Of a stretch of 64,000 bases of DNA, positions 18,110 through 27,071 are shown piece after piece. The stretch comes from CAZFER01 sp964517495 (GTDB taxonomy: Bacteria > Hinthialibacterota > Hinthialibacteria > Hinthialibacterales > Hinthialibacteraceae), in NCBI GenBank assembly GCA_964517495.1, contig CAZFER010000015.1, positions 37,575 to 101,574 on the forward strand. The letters are read 5' to 3'. Both the position numbers and the translations under genes were made by a program. The notes under the pieces were generated by a model. That model saw nothing but the letters and a program-made list of their open reading frames with translations, was not told the origin of the DNA and searched no databases. The stretch's first letter is position 1, and each line of letters begins with the position of its first letter.

Positions 18110-20893
18110 ATGAATCCGGAGATTGGCCTGTATATATTGGGAGTCTTTGTGGTTGCCGCGATGGCGGTGCTCGTGACACTGCTCTACCTGAAAAGTAAAG
18201 CTAACCCCACGGCTACCTCATTGACTCAATTAGGCCCTTATCGCAATCTTACCCTCCTCTCCGAAAAAGGGGGAATGGCCAAAGTTTATAAGGCGTACAA
18301 CAGCGAAGCCAACCGCGAGTGTGTGCTGAAAGTATTGCGTGCCGAACTATTGGGAGACAGCGATGTGGTACGCAAATTTTTACGCGAAGGAGAAACCCTC
18401 CAGCAGATCAAACACCAATATCCTGATGCCCCGGTGGTAAACGTTTATACCACCGGTACGATCTCCACTAACCTGATCGAACTTCCCTTCATCGAACTGG
18501 AATATATCCCCGGAAAAACCGATTTATCCGATTTCATTGAAATGAACGGCAAATTGGATCCGCGAATAGCGGAAATCATCATCGTACAAATTCTTCGCGC
18601 TTTATCTGCCGCCCACTCGATGGGGACCATTCATCGCGATTTAAAACCGGGCAATGTACTTTTATACAACGGGAATCCCGAAAAAGTCGTCATCTGTGAT
18701 TTTGGAGTAGCCAAACGCGTCGATTCCAAAAGCGTAACCATGGGAGGATTTGGCACGGTTGCCTATATGGCACCGGAACAATGTGACGGACAAGGCAATA
18801 TTTCCCAATCCACAGATATCTACGCCCTGGCAGTGCTTTGGTATGAATTACTTACCGGACAACGTCTTTTTGACGATGAAAATCCGTTTATCTTGATGCA
18901 AAAACACCGTGAAAATGATCCGGAACCCTTGATCCGTAACAACATCCCTGAAAATTGCCAAAACATCATGCTGCACATGCTCGCCAAGAATCCGGCCAAC
19001 CGACCATCAGTCGAGCAAATCATGGCGAGTTTATCCAACCAGGCTTTGCAAGTTCCGGGCTACCAAACATTTGATGTTAAAACAGAAACACGCCGCTATG
19101 GTTTCCCCGCTGTGGGAAGCTTAAGCCGCCGCAACTCACTAATTGCGACTTTGTCCGTTCTGCTTTTTTTACTACTTTGCATCCTGGTGTGGGAAGTGCA
19201 ATTCCCCGAGCATTCATTCTTGCGTCCTCAAATCTCTGAATCACCCACCCCAACCGCCAGACCTCCCTCGAATCAGCTCGCCTTTCAACAGAAAGTCAAT
19301 GAAGGTGAACAGCTGTTTTCCGCAGGCGACTATAAAAACGCTCAGCAGGCTTTTATTGAAGCATTACAAATCAAGAACGATCCTAATACCAGAGAAAAAT
19401 TGGCCAAATGCGATGCCATGTTGTGGCTGACTGAGGGAGAAAGTTTTGAAAAACTAGGTGGGCGCGAAAATTTAATGAAAGCCCAAAATTTTTATAATCA
19501 AGCCTATATGCGCTGGAAAGGACCACCCGTACTTACCGCCCTGAACCGCATTCAACAACAATTAAACACCATCCCCACTCACACAACATCCCCCTGGGTT
19601 ACCGCTCCACCTTCCCCAACACGGGCACCCAAATGGTGGACTCCAAGAGTTTTCCCACCCACACCTACATCCTTTGTCCCTTCTGCCACCTCTGTGCCAA
19701 TGGCAAAACTTTTCGTCACACCGAAACCAGACAATGCCCGAGTTCGCATTATCAATATCAAACCGGTATTTGAACAAGGAATGGCGTTGAAACCAGGCCG
19801 CTATCACCTCGAACTCAGTGCTCCCGGCTTTAACACGCATCAAGAATGGATCGATCTACAGGCAGGTGAGGATAAAACCGTTCAAATTTCATTGCAACAA
19901 GCAAACCAAACAGAAACACCGTCAGGCGAGCAACCAACTCCCTCACCGCAACCTCCTGAGCCAACCCCTGTACCTTCAACTCCTACACCGGTACAACCTA
20001 CACCGGCGCCTGAACAACCAACTCCCACTCTTGCAAAACCAACGCCTGCGCCGGCTCAACCAACTCCAACCCCGGTCCCTCCCACTTCTGAAGTATCAAC
20101 ACCATCTCCCATACCAACCACACCGGCGCCTGCTACCCCTACACCGGTTTTACCGCCACTGCAGCCTGCCGCCCATGAAGCGGGATTTGAAAAAACCATT
20201 ACCATAAATGTCGATGTAACCATGACATTCTGTTATATTCCCGCCGGGGATTTTATTATGGGAAGCCCCCCCGATGAAAAAGGCCGCCGTAAAAACGAGG
20301 GACCACCCCATCCCGTGCGTATTACTCAGCCGTTTTGGATTTCCAAATACGAAATTACTCAAACTCAATGGACCGCCTTGATGAATAATAATCCTGCTCT
20401 ACTTTATGGTCCCAACCATCCCATTGAGAATGTATCATGGAACGACTGCCAAGCCTTTATTCAGCGGCTCAATCAACTCGGGATCGGAAGGTTTCGTTTA
20501 CCCACCGAAGCCGAGTGGGAATACAGCTGCCGTGCCGGCACCAAAACCCGATTCTATTGGGGGAAAGATCCCAATGAAAAGCAGATCGATCAATATGCCT
20601 GGCATAGCACCACTGAAACCCATGAAGTTGGACAAAAATCACCCAATCCCTGGGGATTACATGATATGAGCGGCAATGTTTGGGAATTTTGTATGGACAG
20701 TTACAGTGTTGATTTTTATGCCAACTCCCCGCGAGTCAATCCAGTCAATCAAAACGCATCCAACCCCAACAAAGTGGTCCGCAGCGGCAGTTATTCAAAC
20801 GCCCCCGATTTTTTACGATCCGCCACCCGAGGCCTTACCTCTGCCCTGAGCAGCGATTCTTCCACCGGCTTTCGCATTGTCGCTGAATTTTAA
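18110..20893 (+). CDS. Transmembrane Hanks-type Ser/Thr kinase with extracytoplasmic PEGA and FGE-fold domains
   Basis: A 927-residue multidomain protein. A membrane helix (about 7-27) precedes a kinase domain (about 44-312): Gly-rich SEKGGMAKVY (51-60), Lys74, HRDLKPGN (175-182), DFG (197-199) and APEQ (221-224), all intact. A second helix (343-361) leads outside to a TPR-like pair (about 388-470), a PEGA-like domain (about 531-595), a Pro/Thr linker (about 600-685) and a formylglycine-generating-enzyme fold (704-927; FxMGSP, RLPTEAEWEY, SGNVWEF, GFRIV). The catalytic Cys pair of FGE is absent (SYSNAPDFLRSATRG), so the last domain is probably a ligand-binding C-type-lectin-like fold. It sits 21 bases after the PP2C gene and is the writer of the signalling cassette. 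Confidence 0.93.
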   Translation: MNPEIGLYILGVFVVAAMAVLVTLLYLKSKANPTATSLTQLGPYRNLTLLSEKGGMAKVYKAYNSEANRECVLKVLRAELLGDSDVVRKFLREGETLQQIKHQYPDAPVVNVYTTGTISTNLIELPFIELEYIPGKTDLSDFIEMNGKLDPRIAEIIIVQILRALSAAHSMGTIHRDLKPGNVLLYNGNPEKVVICDFGVAKRVDSKSVTMGGFGTVAYMAPEQCDGQGNISQSTDIYALAVLWYELLTGQRLFDDENPFILMQKHRENDPEPLIRNNIPENCQNIMLHMLAKNPANRPSVEQIMASLSNQALQVPGYQTFDVKTETRRYGFPAVGSLSRRNSLIATLSVLLFLLLCILVWEVQFPEHSFLRPQISESPTPTARPPSNQLAFQQKVNEGEQLFSAGDYKNAQQAFIEALQIKNDPNTREKLAKCDAMLWLTEGESFEKLGGRENLMKAQNFYNQAYMRWKGPPVLTALNRIQQQLNTIPTHTTSPWVTAPPSPTRAPKWWTPRVFPPTPTSFVPSATSVPMAKLFVTPKPDNARVRIINIKPVFEQGMALKPGRYHLELSAPGFNTHQEWIDLQAGEDKTVQISLQQANQTETPSGEQPTPSPQPPEPTPVPSTPTPVQPTPAPEQPTPTLAKPTPAPAQPTPTPVPPTSEVSTPSPIPTTPAPATPTPVLPPLQPAAHEAGFEKTITINVDVTMTFCYIPAGDFIMGSPPDEKGRRKNEGPPHPVRITQPFWISKYEITQTQWTALMNNNPALLYGPNHPIENVSWNDCQAFIQRLNQLGIGRFRLPTEAEWEYSCRAGTKTRFYWGKDPNEKQIDQYAWHSTTETHEVGQKSPNPWGLHDMSGNVWEFCMDSYSVDFYANSPRVNPVNQNASNPNKVVRSGSYSNAPDFLRSATRGLTSALSSDSSTGFRIVAEF

Positions 20894-20980
20894 ACACTGG
20901 CCAGAAGGAATTGATCCTTCACCCCCCAAACTCTACAATTCCATTGTACTTGAATATAAAGACTATCCTTGAAAGATAAC

Positions 20981-22255
20981 ATGACATATAGAAAAATCAC
21001 TTTACTGTTACTGACGTTCTTTTCATGCACTCTGCTTTGCTTCGCCCAAAATACAGGACGCCCTCCCTGGTGGAATGATGACTGGCATTTTCGCCTGCCA
21101 GTCATGGTTCAATCCGGTCCCCAACCACGTCAAAATGCGGTAGCGGAATACACATTGAATTTCAACGAGCTCTTCAGCCAAATAGGCGAAATCGGCAGTG
21201 CCGTGGATGCCAATTCCATCCGCGTGGTGGAAGTTAAACGTTCAGGTAAAATCATCAATGAACAACCCTCTCAATTTGATCCGGATGAGGATTTCGATCC
21301 CTTGCGACGCGCCAGAGGAAAATTAAGCTGGCTATTGGGTGAGTTTCCCGCCAAAACCGCCCGCTTCTTCCATATCTATTTCCACACAAATCTGTATGGC
21401 TTCAAAACCAAACCGGCATTTAATCATTTAGTCGTACTGGAATCGTCTAACAATGATTTCATGAATGCAAAAACCCCTTTCGGCTGGTTTACGTTTGAAA
21501 CAAACGGAGGAGTCTTCACTGTTTTTGCTTCATCCAAGGTTGAAGATAATAAAGAGGGAGATTGGATCAAATCCACCGAAAGCCATCCCCAAGGCCTACC
21601 CATCGTACAATCACCTGACTTTAGCCCTATCTTTCATCCCTTTCACCAATCGTTGAAGAACACAGCCGGACAATGGAACGTCCAAAGCGAAATCATCGCC
21701 AATGGACCATTAAAAATTGCCATTCGCTCATCCCACACCATTGCCAGTGGAACCTCTCAAGGCGAGTGGGAAATGCTCACCGAATTTCTACCTTCAACGA
21801 TCCGCTCCACCATCTTAAAAGGGAACAAAAACGGATTCGCCCTGACAACAAATATCACCCCAGGTGGCAATAAAATCGATGAGAACGATAGGCTTTGTGC
21901 CGCATCATCTGATTTCCCCAAACGAACAGGATTCAAAACTCAAACCGAGGACCAATCACCCGAATGGACTTATGTTATAGATGAGAAACGGGATAACACC
22001 TTTTACGCCATCCACACCCATGATGATTCAATGAAAGACATGGTGGCTGAATCCCCCCAACATCAATCCTGGCAACTCGGCTGGGGACGCGGCGTGGAAG
22101 CCAACCGGGTGAATCCAGGCATGATAACCTATCCCTCAACGTTTTATTTCGGCTTCTGTGAATATTCAAAACATTCAAAGATAACTCAATTCATCCAATC
22201 GCTTCAACAACCATTATCCTATTTTGCCTTACCCATCGAACAGAAAGATAAATAA
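20981..22255 (+). CDS. Secreted protein of unknown function (DUF2341-like start)
   Basis: A 424-residue protein from ATG 20981; a TTG four codons earlier is less likely. Residues 1-22 are a Sec signal peptide ending LLCFAQ. The mature chain opens PPWWNDDWHFRLPVMV, which resembles the W..(Y/F)R.P(V/I).(V/I) opening of DUF2341-type exported domains, and continues as a beta-rich protein throughout. No catalytic residues can be named. It follows the kinase gene by 87 bases and precedes the deoxyhypusine-synthase-like gene by 8, on the same strand. Confidence 0.6.
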   Translation: MTYRKITLLLLTFFSCTLLCFAQNTGRPPWWNDDWHFRLPVMVQSGPQPRQNAVAEYTLNFNELFSQIGEIGSAVDANSIRVVEVKRSGKIINEQPSQFDPDEDFDPLRRARGKLSWLLGEFPAKTARFFHIYFHTNLYGFKTKPAFNHLVVLESSNNDFMNAKTPFGWFTFETNGGVFTVFASSKVEDNKEGDWIKSTESHPQGLPIVQSPDFSPIFHPFHQSLKNTAGQWNVQSEIIANGPLKIAIRSSHTIASGTSQGEWEMLTEFLPSTIRSTILKGNKNGFALTTNITPGGNKIDENDRLCAASSDFPKRTGFKTQTEDQSPEWTYVIDEKRDNTFYAIHTHDDSMKDMVAESPQHQSWQLGWGRGVEANRVNPGMITYPSTFYFGFCEYSKHSKITQFIQSLQQPLSYFALPIEQKDK

Positions 22256-22263
22256 CAACAATT

Positions 22264-23361
22264 ATGCCCTATCAACAATTCAACTTAAACAATCTGCTGG
22301 TTTACCCTCTGAAAAATCGTAAAAGTCTTACTCAAATAGAAGACATCGTAGTCGATCCAGACAGCCCTCCACCCGATCCGGGTGAGTATAGCACTCTCAT
22401 TCAAAAAACAGCCGATAAAATCAAAATAGCCCGACACCAAGGGGCATCTGTCATACTTGCTTATGGCGCTCATCTTATCCGCAATGGTGCAAGCCCTATT
22501 CTAATCCGCATGATGGAAGAAGGCTGGCTTACCCACCTGGCCACCAATGGGGCAGGAATCATTCACGATTGGGAATACAGTTATCTGGGCCGCTCAACCG
22601 AAAGTGTGTGTGAAAACGTCGCCACCGGTACCTTCGGCACCTGGGATGAAACCGGCCGTTGCATCAATCTCGCCGCCGCCGCAGGAGCAGCGGAAAACCA
22701 GGGTTTGGGGGAGGCCATTGGCCGCTTCATTTGGCAGGATGGCATTGAGATTCCTGAAAAAGAAAAACTGGTGGATTCGATTAAAAACGATCCCACCAAC
22801 GAACGAATCCCAGCCCACGCTGATTTTCTACAACTCATCCAACGCTTTGATATTCCAAATGGCAAGTATTCAATAAATCATCCGTGGAAGCACTATTCCG
22901 TCCCCGCCAATGCTTATCGCTTATCCATTCCATTCACCGTGCATCCAGGTATTGGCTACGATATTATTTCCAACCATCCATATTTCTCTCCCGCTGCTTT
23001 GGGACGTGGAGCGGGTATAGATTTCCAACGACTTGCCCATTCGGTAAACAACCTGTCCAACGGTGTCTACCTATCCATCGGCTCCGCCATCATGTCTCCC
23101 CAAGTGTTCGAAAAAGCCATGAGCTGCGCCAACAACGCCCGGTTGCAGCAACACCAGCCAATCATCCACAATCACACTATTGTCGTCGTTGACATCCAGG
23201 ATGGTGAAGGCTGGGATTGGTCGCAAGGCGAACCTCCCAAAACCAATCCCGCCTACTACCTGCGCTTCTGCAAAAGCTTCGCCCGCATGGGCGGAGAGAT
23301 GAACTACCTTTGCCTTGATAACCGCACCACGATCCATAACCTTTATGCGCTACTAAAATGA
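22264..23361 (+). CDS. Deoxyhypusine-synthase-like protein (tentative)
   Basis: A 365-residue cytosolic protein without signal or membrane helices. The best clue is the block GASVILAYGAHLIRNGASP then IRMMEEGWLTHLATNGAG and IIHDWEYSYLGRSTESV (about 60-120). Its Rossmann-like spacing and NGAG...HD motif recall the deoxyhypusine-synthase superfamily, whose bacterial members are mostly uncharacterised. The late stretch TIVVVDIQDGEGWDW and NPAYYLRFCKSF is also characteristic of a conserved but unnamed family. Bacteria of this type do not make hypusine on eIF5A, so a different substrate is expected. The superfamily assignment is from memory of motifs and is uncertain. It is last in the 13.6-23.4 kb run. 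Confidence 0.45.
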   Translation: MPYQQFNLNNLLVYPLKNRKSLTQIEDIVVDPDSPPPDPGEYSTLIQKTADKIKIARHQGASVILAYGAHLIRNGASPILIRMMEEGWLTHLATNGAGIIHDWEYSYLGRSTESVCENVATGTFGTWDETGRCINLAAAAGAAENQGLGEAIGRFIWQDGIEIPEKEKLVDSIKNDPTNERIPAHADFLQLIQRFDIPNGKYSINHPWKHYSVPANAYRLSIPFTVHPGIGYDIISNHPYFSPAALGRGAGIDFQRLAHSVNNLSNGVYLSIGSAIMSPQVFEKAMSCANNARLQQHQPIIHNHTIVVVDIQDGEGWDWSQGEPPKTNPAYYLRFCKSFARMGGEMNYLCLDNRTTIHNLYALLK

Positions 23362-23363
23362 TG

Positions 23364-23594
23364 GTAAGTGGTCAGCTATTTGAAGCACCATGCCCCTCCA
23401 AAGACTGGGAGGGGCATGGGCAATGTTATTAAGTTAAGATCAAATTGGATCGTTGAATAGGGAGGGGAGGGTTGATAAAAAACGTGGAGTAAAATCTTTT
23501 CCCCCCCTCCTCCTAACCTCCCCCATTTCATTGGGGGAGGAATAGTGGGATGATTTTAGTTTTAACTCAATTTCATCTTATGGTTGACACGTTT
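23364..23594 (+). repeat. Dispersed repeat, copy B, with nested insertion
   Basis: It starts three bases after the previous stop codon. It shares with copies A and C the blocks GTAAGTGGTCAGC, GACTGGGAGGGGC, GGGGAGGGTTGATAAAAAACG, CTAACCTCCCCCATTTCATT and a right end TATGGTTGACACG. Bases about 23421-23466 are an extra 46-base block absent from A and C that matches 38433-38478 at 41 of 46 positions, so one repeat family has entered another. Confidence 0.8.
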
Positions 23595-23657
23595 TAAATT
23601 ATGATTCTTTTCACCCATAAAATATATTTGTAGTATTCAACAACGTATTTACTACAT

Positions 23658-25589
23658 TCACCGGTTCGAACTCATGGGTAAATACTCACGATTCTGACCT
23701 CTTAACTTAAAGCGTCCTACCATTTCACTCAACACCATCGCTTGAGACGAAAGTTCCTCACTGGCCGAGGCTGACTCTTCGCTAATCGATGAATTTTGTT
23801 GTGTGATTTGATCCAGTTGCATCATCGCCGTTCGAATTTGTTCTGCTCCATTGGCTTGCTCAGTGGAGGCCGAAGCAATCTCTTGCACCAGTCTGGATGA
23901 TTCCTGAATCGCAGGCACAACCTGCTGGATGACATTACCTGCTTTTTCGGCTTGATCCACACTGGCTTCCGCCAATTGAATAATTTCTTTTGCCGCCTGT
24001 TGGCTGCGTTCCGCCAATTTGCGAACTTCAACAGCCACAACTGCAAATCCTTTCCCCATCTCACCTGCTCGCGCGGCTTCAATGGCGGCGTTGAGGGCCA
24101 ATAGATTTGTTTGATCGGCAATATCATTAACAATGGATATTTGCTCTGCAATCCGTTTCATCGCTTCCACGGTTTGAGATACAGCCCCTCCACCTTCCTC
24201 CGCTTCTCGGGCAGAACGAGTTGTTACCTCATTAGATTTTTGGGCATGTTCGGCATTGTTTTTTATGGAACCTGCCAGCTGCTCCACAGACGCTGATGTC
24301 TCCTCCAAATTACTGGCTTGCTCAGATGCGGACTGGGCGAGACTCTGAGATGAAGAGGAAAGTTCTTCAGAACTTGCTGCAACTTGTTCAGCAGCTTGTT
24401 GAATGCCACCAATAATCTCATTTAAATTATCACTCATATGTTCAAGCGCACGCGACAATTGTCCGACTTCATCTTCCTGGTTTACAACTGACCGTTGAGT
24501 TAAATCCCCCTCAGCAACTTGGAGCGCAAATTGAGCCGCACTTCGAATCGGACGTGTAATCCCTTTTGCCATAAACCAAAGCAACACCAATCCCGCTGTA
24601 ATAAAAACAAAACTCAATACAAGCTGTTTCCACATCATGGAATTGGCGGATGCTGTAACAATATGCTTGGGCACCTGAATACCAATCAGCCAATGTGATC
24701 CAGTTTTTCCTATTTCTTTTGGTAGAATAACTTGCAGAGTATCATTCTTGAATTCAGCAATCTGTTCGTTTCCATTGATTGATGAAACATCAATTCCAAT
24801 TTCCTCATCCACCTCATTGATGTTTTTCCCGACAAGTTCCGGTTTCCCAGTCAACGCAACGATTGTTCCATCCTGGCTCAGAAGAAACATACGTGCGTTT
24901 TTATCATAAATATCCAATTGATCCGCTTTGGCCTGCAAGTTATTTAATCCAAAATCCACACCCGTTATTCCATAAAAGGTATTCTCATGAATAATGGGCA
25001 CACATAGAGATGTAAGCAACGTCTCTTTCCCCGCTACATTATAAATGTAAGGATTCAAGATGGCTTCTTGTTTGGTCCGTTTTGGAATTTGATAATAATC
25101 ACCATCCCCTTCTTCCTCATACGAAGCAAGAGGCTCCAATACAATATTTCCCGCGCTGTCCCGACATACATACGGTATATAACGGCCTGTGGCATCATGC
25201 CCTTCCGTGTTTTTAAAGGCACCATCTTTACCATCAAAGGCATTGGGTTCCCATAACGTATAAACCCCAAGAAAATCAGGATGGTTTTCCATCAGTTTCC
25301 TAAGCATCCCATTGACTGTGGCACGATCCAATGAAATAGGTTGATCCTGATCTTTAATGGCGCTCAATTCATGAGCTAAAGTGCGTGAAACATTCAAGGC
25401 GGTATTAAATTGAGTCATAAATGACTGCGCTTCCAGTTGGGTTGAAGCCACTGCCTTTTCTTTTGCTGTTTGCAGCGCCGTTAAAAAAAGCGTGCTTACT
25501 GTAAATGAAACAATAATGGCGGTGGAGACAAAAAGACAAATACCACCCCATACAGCGATTTTTGTTTGAATGGATTTAAACTTCATCAT
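23658..25589 (-). CDS. Methyl-accepting chemotaxis protein with dCache sensor
   Basis: A 643-residue receptor preceded by GATGAGG. Helix 1 (about 10-38) and helix 2 (about 327-346) bracket a periplasmic double-Cache-like sensor (PDFLGVYTLWEPNAFDG, then GKETLLTSLCVPIIHENTFYG and VDFGLNNL). A HAMP linker follows (TRPIRSAAQFALQVAEGDL). The cytosolic signalling coiled coil holds the canonical hairpin tip with DIADQTNLLALNAAIEAARAG split around EMGKGFAVVA and EVRKLAERS. It relays small-molecule binding to CheA/CheW, which are not in the window. No typical amino-acid-binding dCache signature is complete, so the ligand is unknown. The gene stands alone between repeat copies B and C. Confidence 0.96.
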   Translation of the reverse strand: MMKFKSIQTKIAVWGGICLFVSTAIIVSFTVSTLFLTALQTAKEKAVASTQLEAQSFMTQFNTALNVSRTLAHELSAIKDQDQPISLDRATVNGMLRKLMENHPDFLGVYTLWEPNAFDGKDGAFKNTEGHDATGRYIPYVCRDSAGNIVLEPLASYEEEGDGDYYQIPKRTKQEAILNPYIYNVAGKETLLTSLCVPIIHENTFYGITGVDFGLNNLQAKADQLDIYDKNARMFLLSQDGTIVALTGKPELVGKNINEVDEEIGIDVSSINGNEQIAEFKNDTLQVILPKEIGKTGSHWLIGIQVPKHIVTASANSMMWKQLVLSFVFITAGLVLLWFMAKGITRPIRSAAQFALQVAEGDLTQRSVVNQEDEVGQLSRALEHMSDNLNEIIGGIQQAAEQVAASSEELSSSSQSLAQSASEQASNLEETSASVEQLAGSIKNNAEHAQKSNEVTTRSAREAEEGGGAVSQTVEAMKRIAEQISIVNDIADQTNLLALNAAIEAARAGEMGKGFAVVAVEVRKLAERSQQAAKEIIQLAEASVDQAEKAGNVIQQVVPAIQESSRLVQEIASASTEQANGAEQIRTAMMQLDQITQQNSSISEESASASEELSSQAMVLSEMVGRFKLRGQNREYLPMSSNR

Positions 25590-25617
25590 GATTTACCTCA
25601 TCTAAGTATAAAAGTTA

Positions 25618-25800
25618 TAAGTGGTTAGCCATTTGAGCACCATTCCCCTCCCAAGATTTGGAAGGGCGAGGAGAGGGTTGATAAGAAAAAGTAGAGCCAA
25701 CTCCTTTAATCCCTTCCTAACCACCTCCATCTCATTGGGGGAGGATGAGTGTGGACAATTTTACATTTTCACTCCATTTTTACTTCATGGGCCTGACACG
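25618..25800 (+). repeat. Dispersed repeat, copy C
   Basis: It matches copies A and B (TAAGTGGTTAGCCATTTG, CCCCTCCCAAGATTTGG, GAGGGTTGATAAG, CTCATTGGGGGAGGA, right end GGGCCTGACACG) without the nested block found in B. It lies 28 bases upstream of the chemotaxis receptor start, so copies B and C are direct repeats on either side of that gene. Confidence 0.78.
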
Positions 25801-25856
25801 GTACGAATTTTTTTATGATCGGTATGTGAAAACCAAATAGCAAACGGGATAAACAT

Positions 25857-26660
25857 TCAAAATGTATATCCTACACTAATCGATGCATAAAACTCATCTT
25901 CATCATTAACGGTATCTTCAAAAGACCATTGGTAATTTATCGAAGGGGTAAGATAAAATTTGCTCCAGGTGAACGTACTTGAAATTCCAAATGTGGAATG
26001 GCTCCACCCTGAATCCGAACCAAAAACACCTTCATTATATGTTATGTCACAGCTAAAATCGATCGTTTGTTCTGTATCGTTTTTCAAAAAGATCGATGCG
26101 GGAAGGGCATAGGATAAACCGAGCGTATGAAACCAGCCATTATCGATATGGATTTCACTTTGAACACCATCCCAATCATAAAAGACGGTGTAGGAGGGAA
26201 CCAAATAACTTGGCCCGATATTGATAAGCTGGGGCATCGAAATTCCTAAAGCCAATTCCTGAACATCCCCCAGACTGTTGGTTTTGGGGTAAACAAAATA
26301 GGTATACGAGGAAAAAATATCCAAGGCATACGGTTTTTCTTCAAATAGACTAAAAGCATAACCAAAATAAAGATCCAACTCCGTCAATTCTTCGAATCCG
26401 GATCCAGCAGGCCATGCACCCCATACCCCACCAAAAAATCCTCGGTAATCCAAGTGAATACTCGGCTGAAACGCCGCGTGGTCGTCAAAAATATCATATC
26501 CATGCCAAACATATTTCGATGCAAAGGTAAAATCAGTGCTTATACTCAGTTCCTCACCCAACAGATCAACCGCATTAGCCTGATTGATCGAAGTTCCAGT
26601 ACCAGTAAGCGAGAGTAATACTAAAATACTACCAAACCCTAAAACATTAGTCCTATTCAT
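25857..26660 (-). CDS. Outer-membrane beta-barrel protein (TIGR02001-like)
   Basis: A 267-residue protein starting at ATG 26660, chosen because AAGGAG lies nine bases upstream; the longer reading to 26747 has no site. It has a signal peptide (about 1-30). The mature part alternates amphipathic strands rich in Tyr/Trp/Phe, starting ISTDFTFASKYVWHGYD, similar to the TIGR02001 family opening. It ends SISVGYTF, a C-terminal Phe recognised by the BAM machinery. A small barrel in the outer membrane is therefore expected. Function unknown; this is direct evidence for a Gram-negative envelope. Confidence 0.82.
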   Translation of the reverse strand: MNRTNVLGFGSILVLLSLTGTGTSINQANAVDLLGEELSISTDFTFASKYVWHGYDIFDDHAAFQPSIHLDYRGFFGGVWGAWPAGSGFEELTELDLYFGYAFSLFEEKPYALDIFSSYTYFVYPKTNSLGDVQELALGISMPQLINIGPSYLVPSYTVFYDWDGVQSEIHIDNGWFHTLGLSYALPASIFLKNDTEQTIDFSCDITYNEGVFGSDSGWSHSTFGISSTFTWSKFYLTPSINYQWSFEDTVNDEDEFYASISVGYTF

Positions 26661-27071
26661 TGATGTATCTCCTTGATAAGTATCGGATAATGTGAATGGA
26701 TGATCATTCCAATTCTTATGTTTCGGATTAAGCCAAATCTGTGCCAAAAACTCAACTTTAAATAAACTCTATTTTTAAAGGGATTTTTTAATATTTGGCT
26801 GAAACAGGTGGAACAAAGAAGTATCTGATTGCGTTACACTGTAGCTCACCGGGATAATCCTATATAACTGGAACAACGTCGTTTCCACAATTCAACGTTC
26901 ATTCACACGGGGCGCCAAACGGGACATAAAGGAGAAAGTCACCGGTGGGTTAAAAATGCACACGGCGCATTTTTTAACCCACCCCACGAATATAGATGCT
27001 ATATTATTATATTTGCAGAAGAAAATTATTGCTATATACTTTTTTGATGGGTGAACACTATTGTATGAAAA
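26661..27071. other. Intergenic interval with long hairpin
   Basis: About 410 bases between two minus-strand genes. The only structure seen is the hairpin at 26944-26983. Bases 26930-26937 contain AAGGAGAA but no reading frame follows it. Confidence 0.5.
26944..26983. repeat. Long hairpin related to the GTGGGTTAAA palindromes
   Basis: GGTGGGTTAAAAATGC (26944-26959) pairs with GCATTTTTTAACCCACC (26967-26983) with one bulged base and a seven-base loop. The outer half resembles the dispersed GATGGGTTAAAC palindromes at 2327 and 33685. Confidence 0.7.

Noticed and set aside
20902..20918. Small hairpin GAAGGA...TCCTTC after the kinase gene as a terminator
   Set aside because: Six-base stem and no T-tract, so transcription probably continues into the secreted protein gene.
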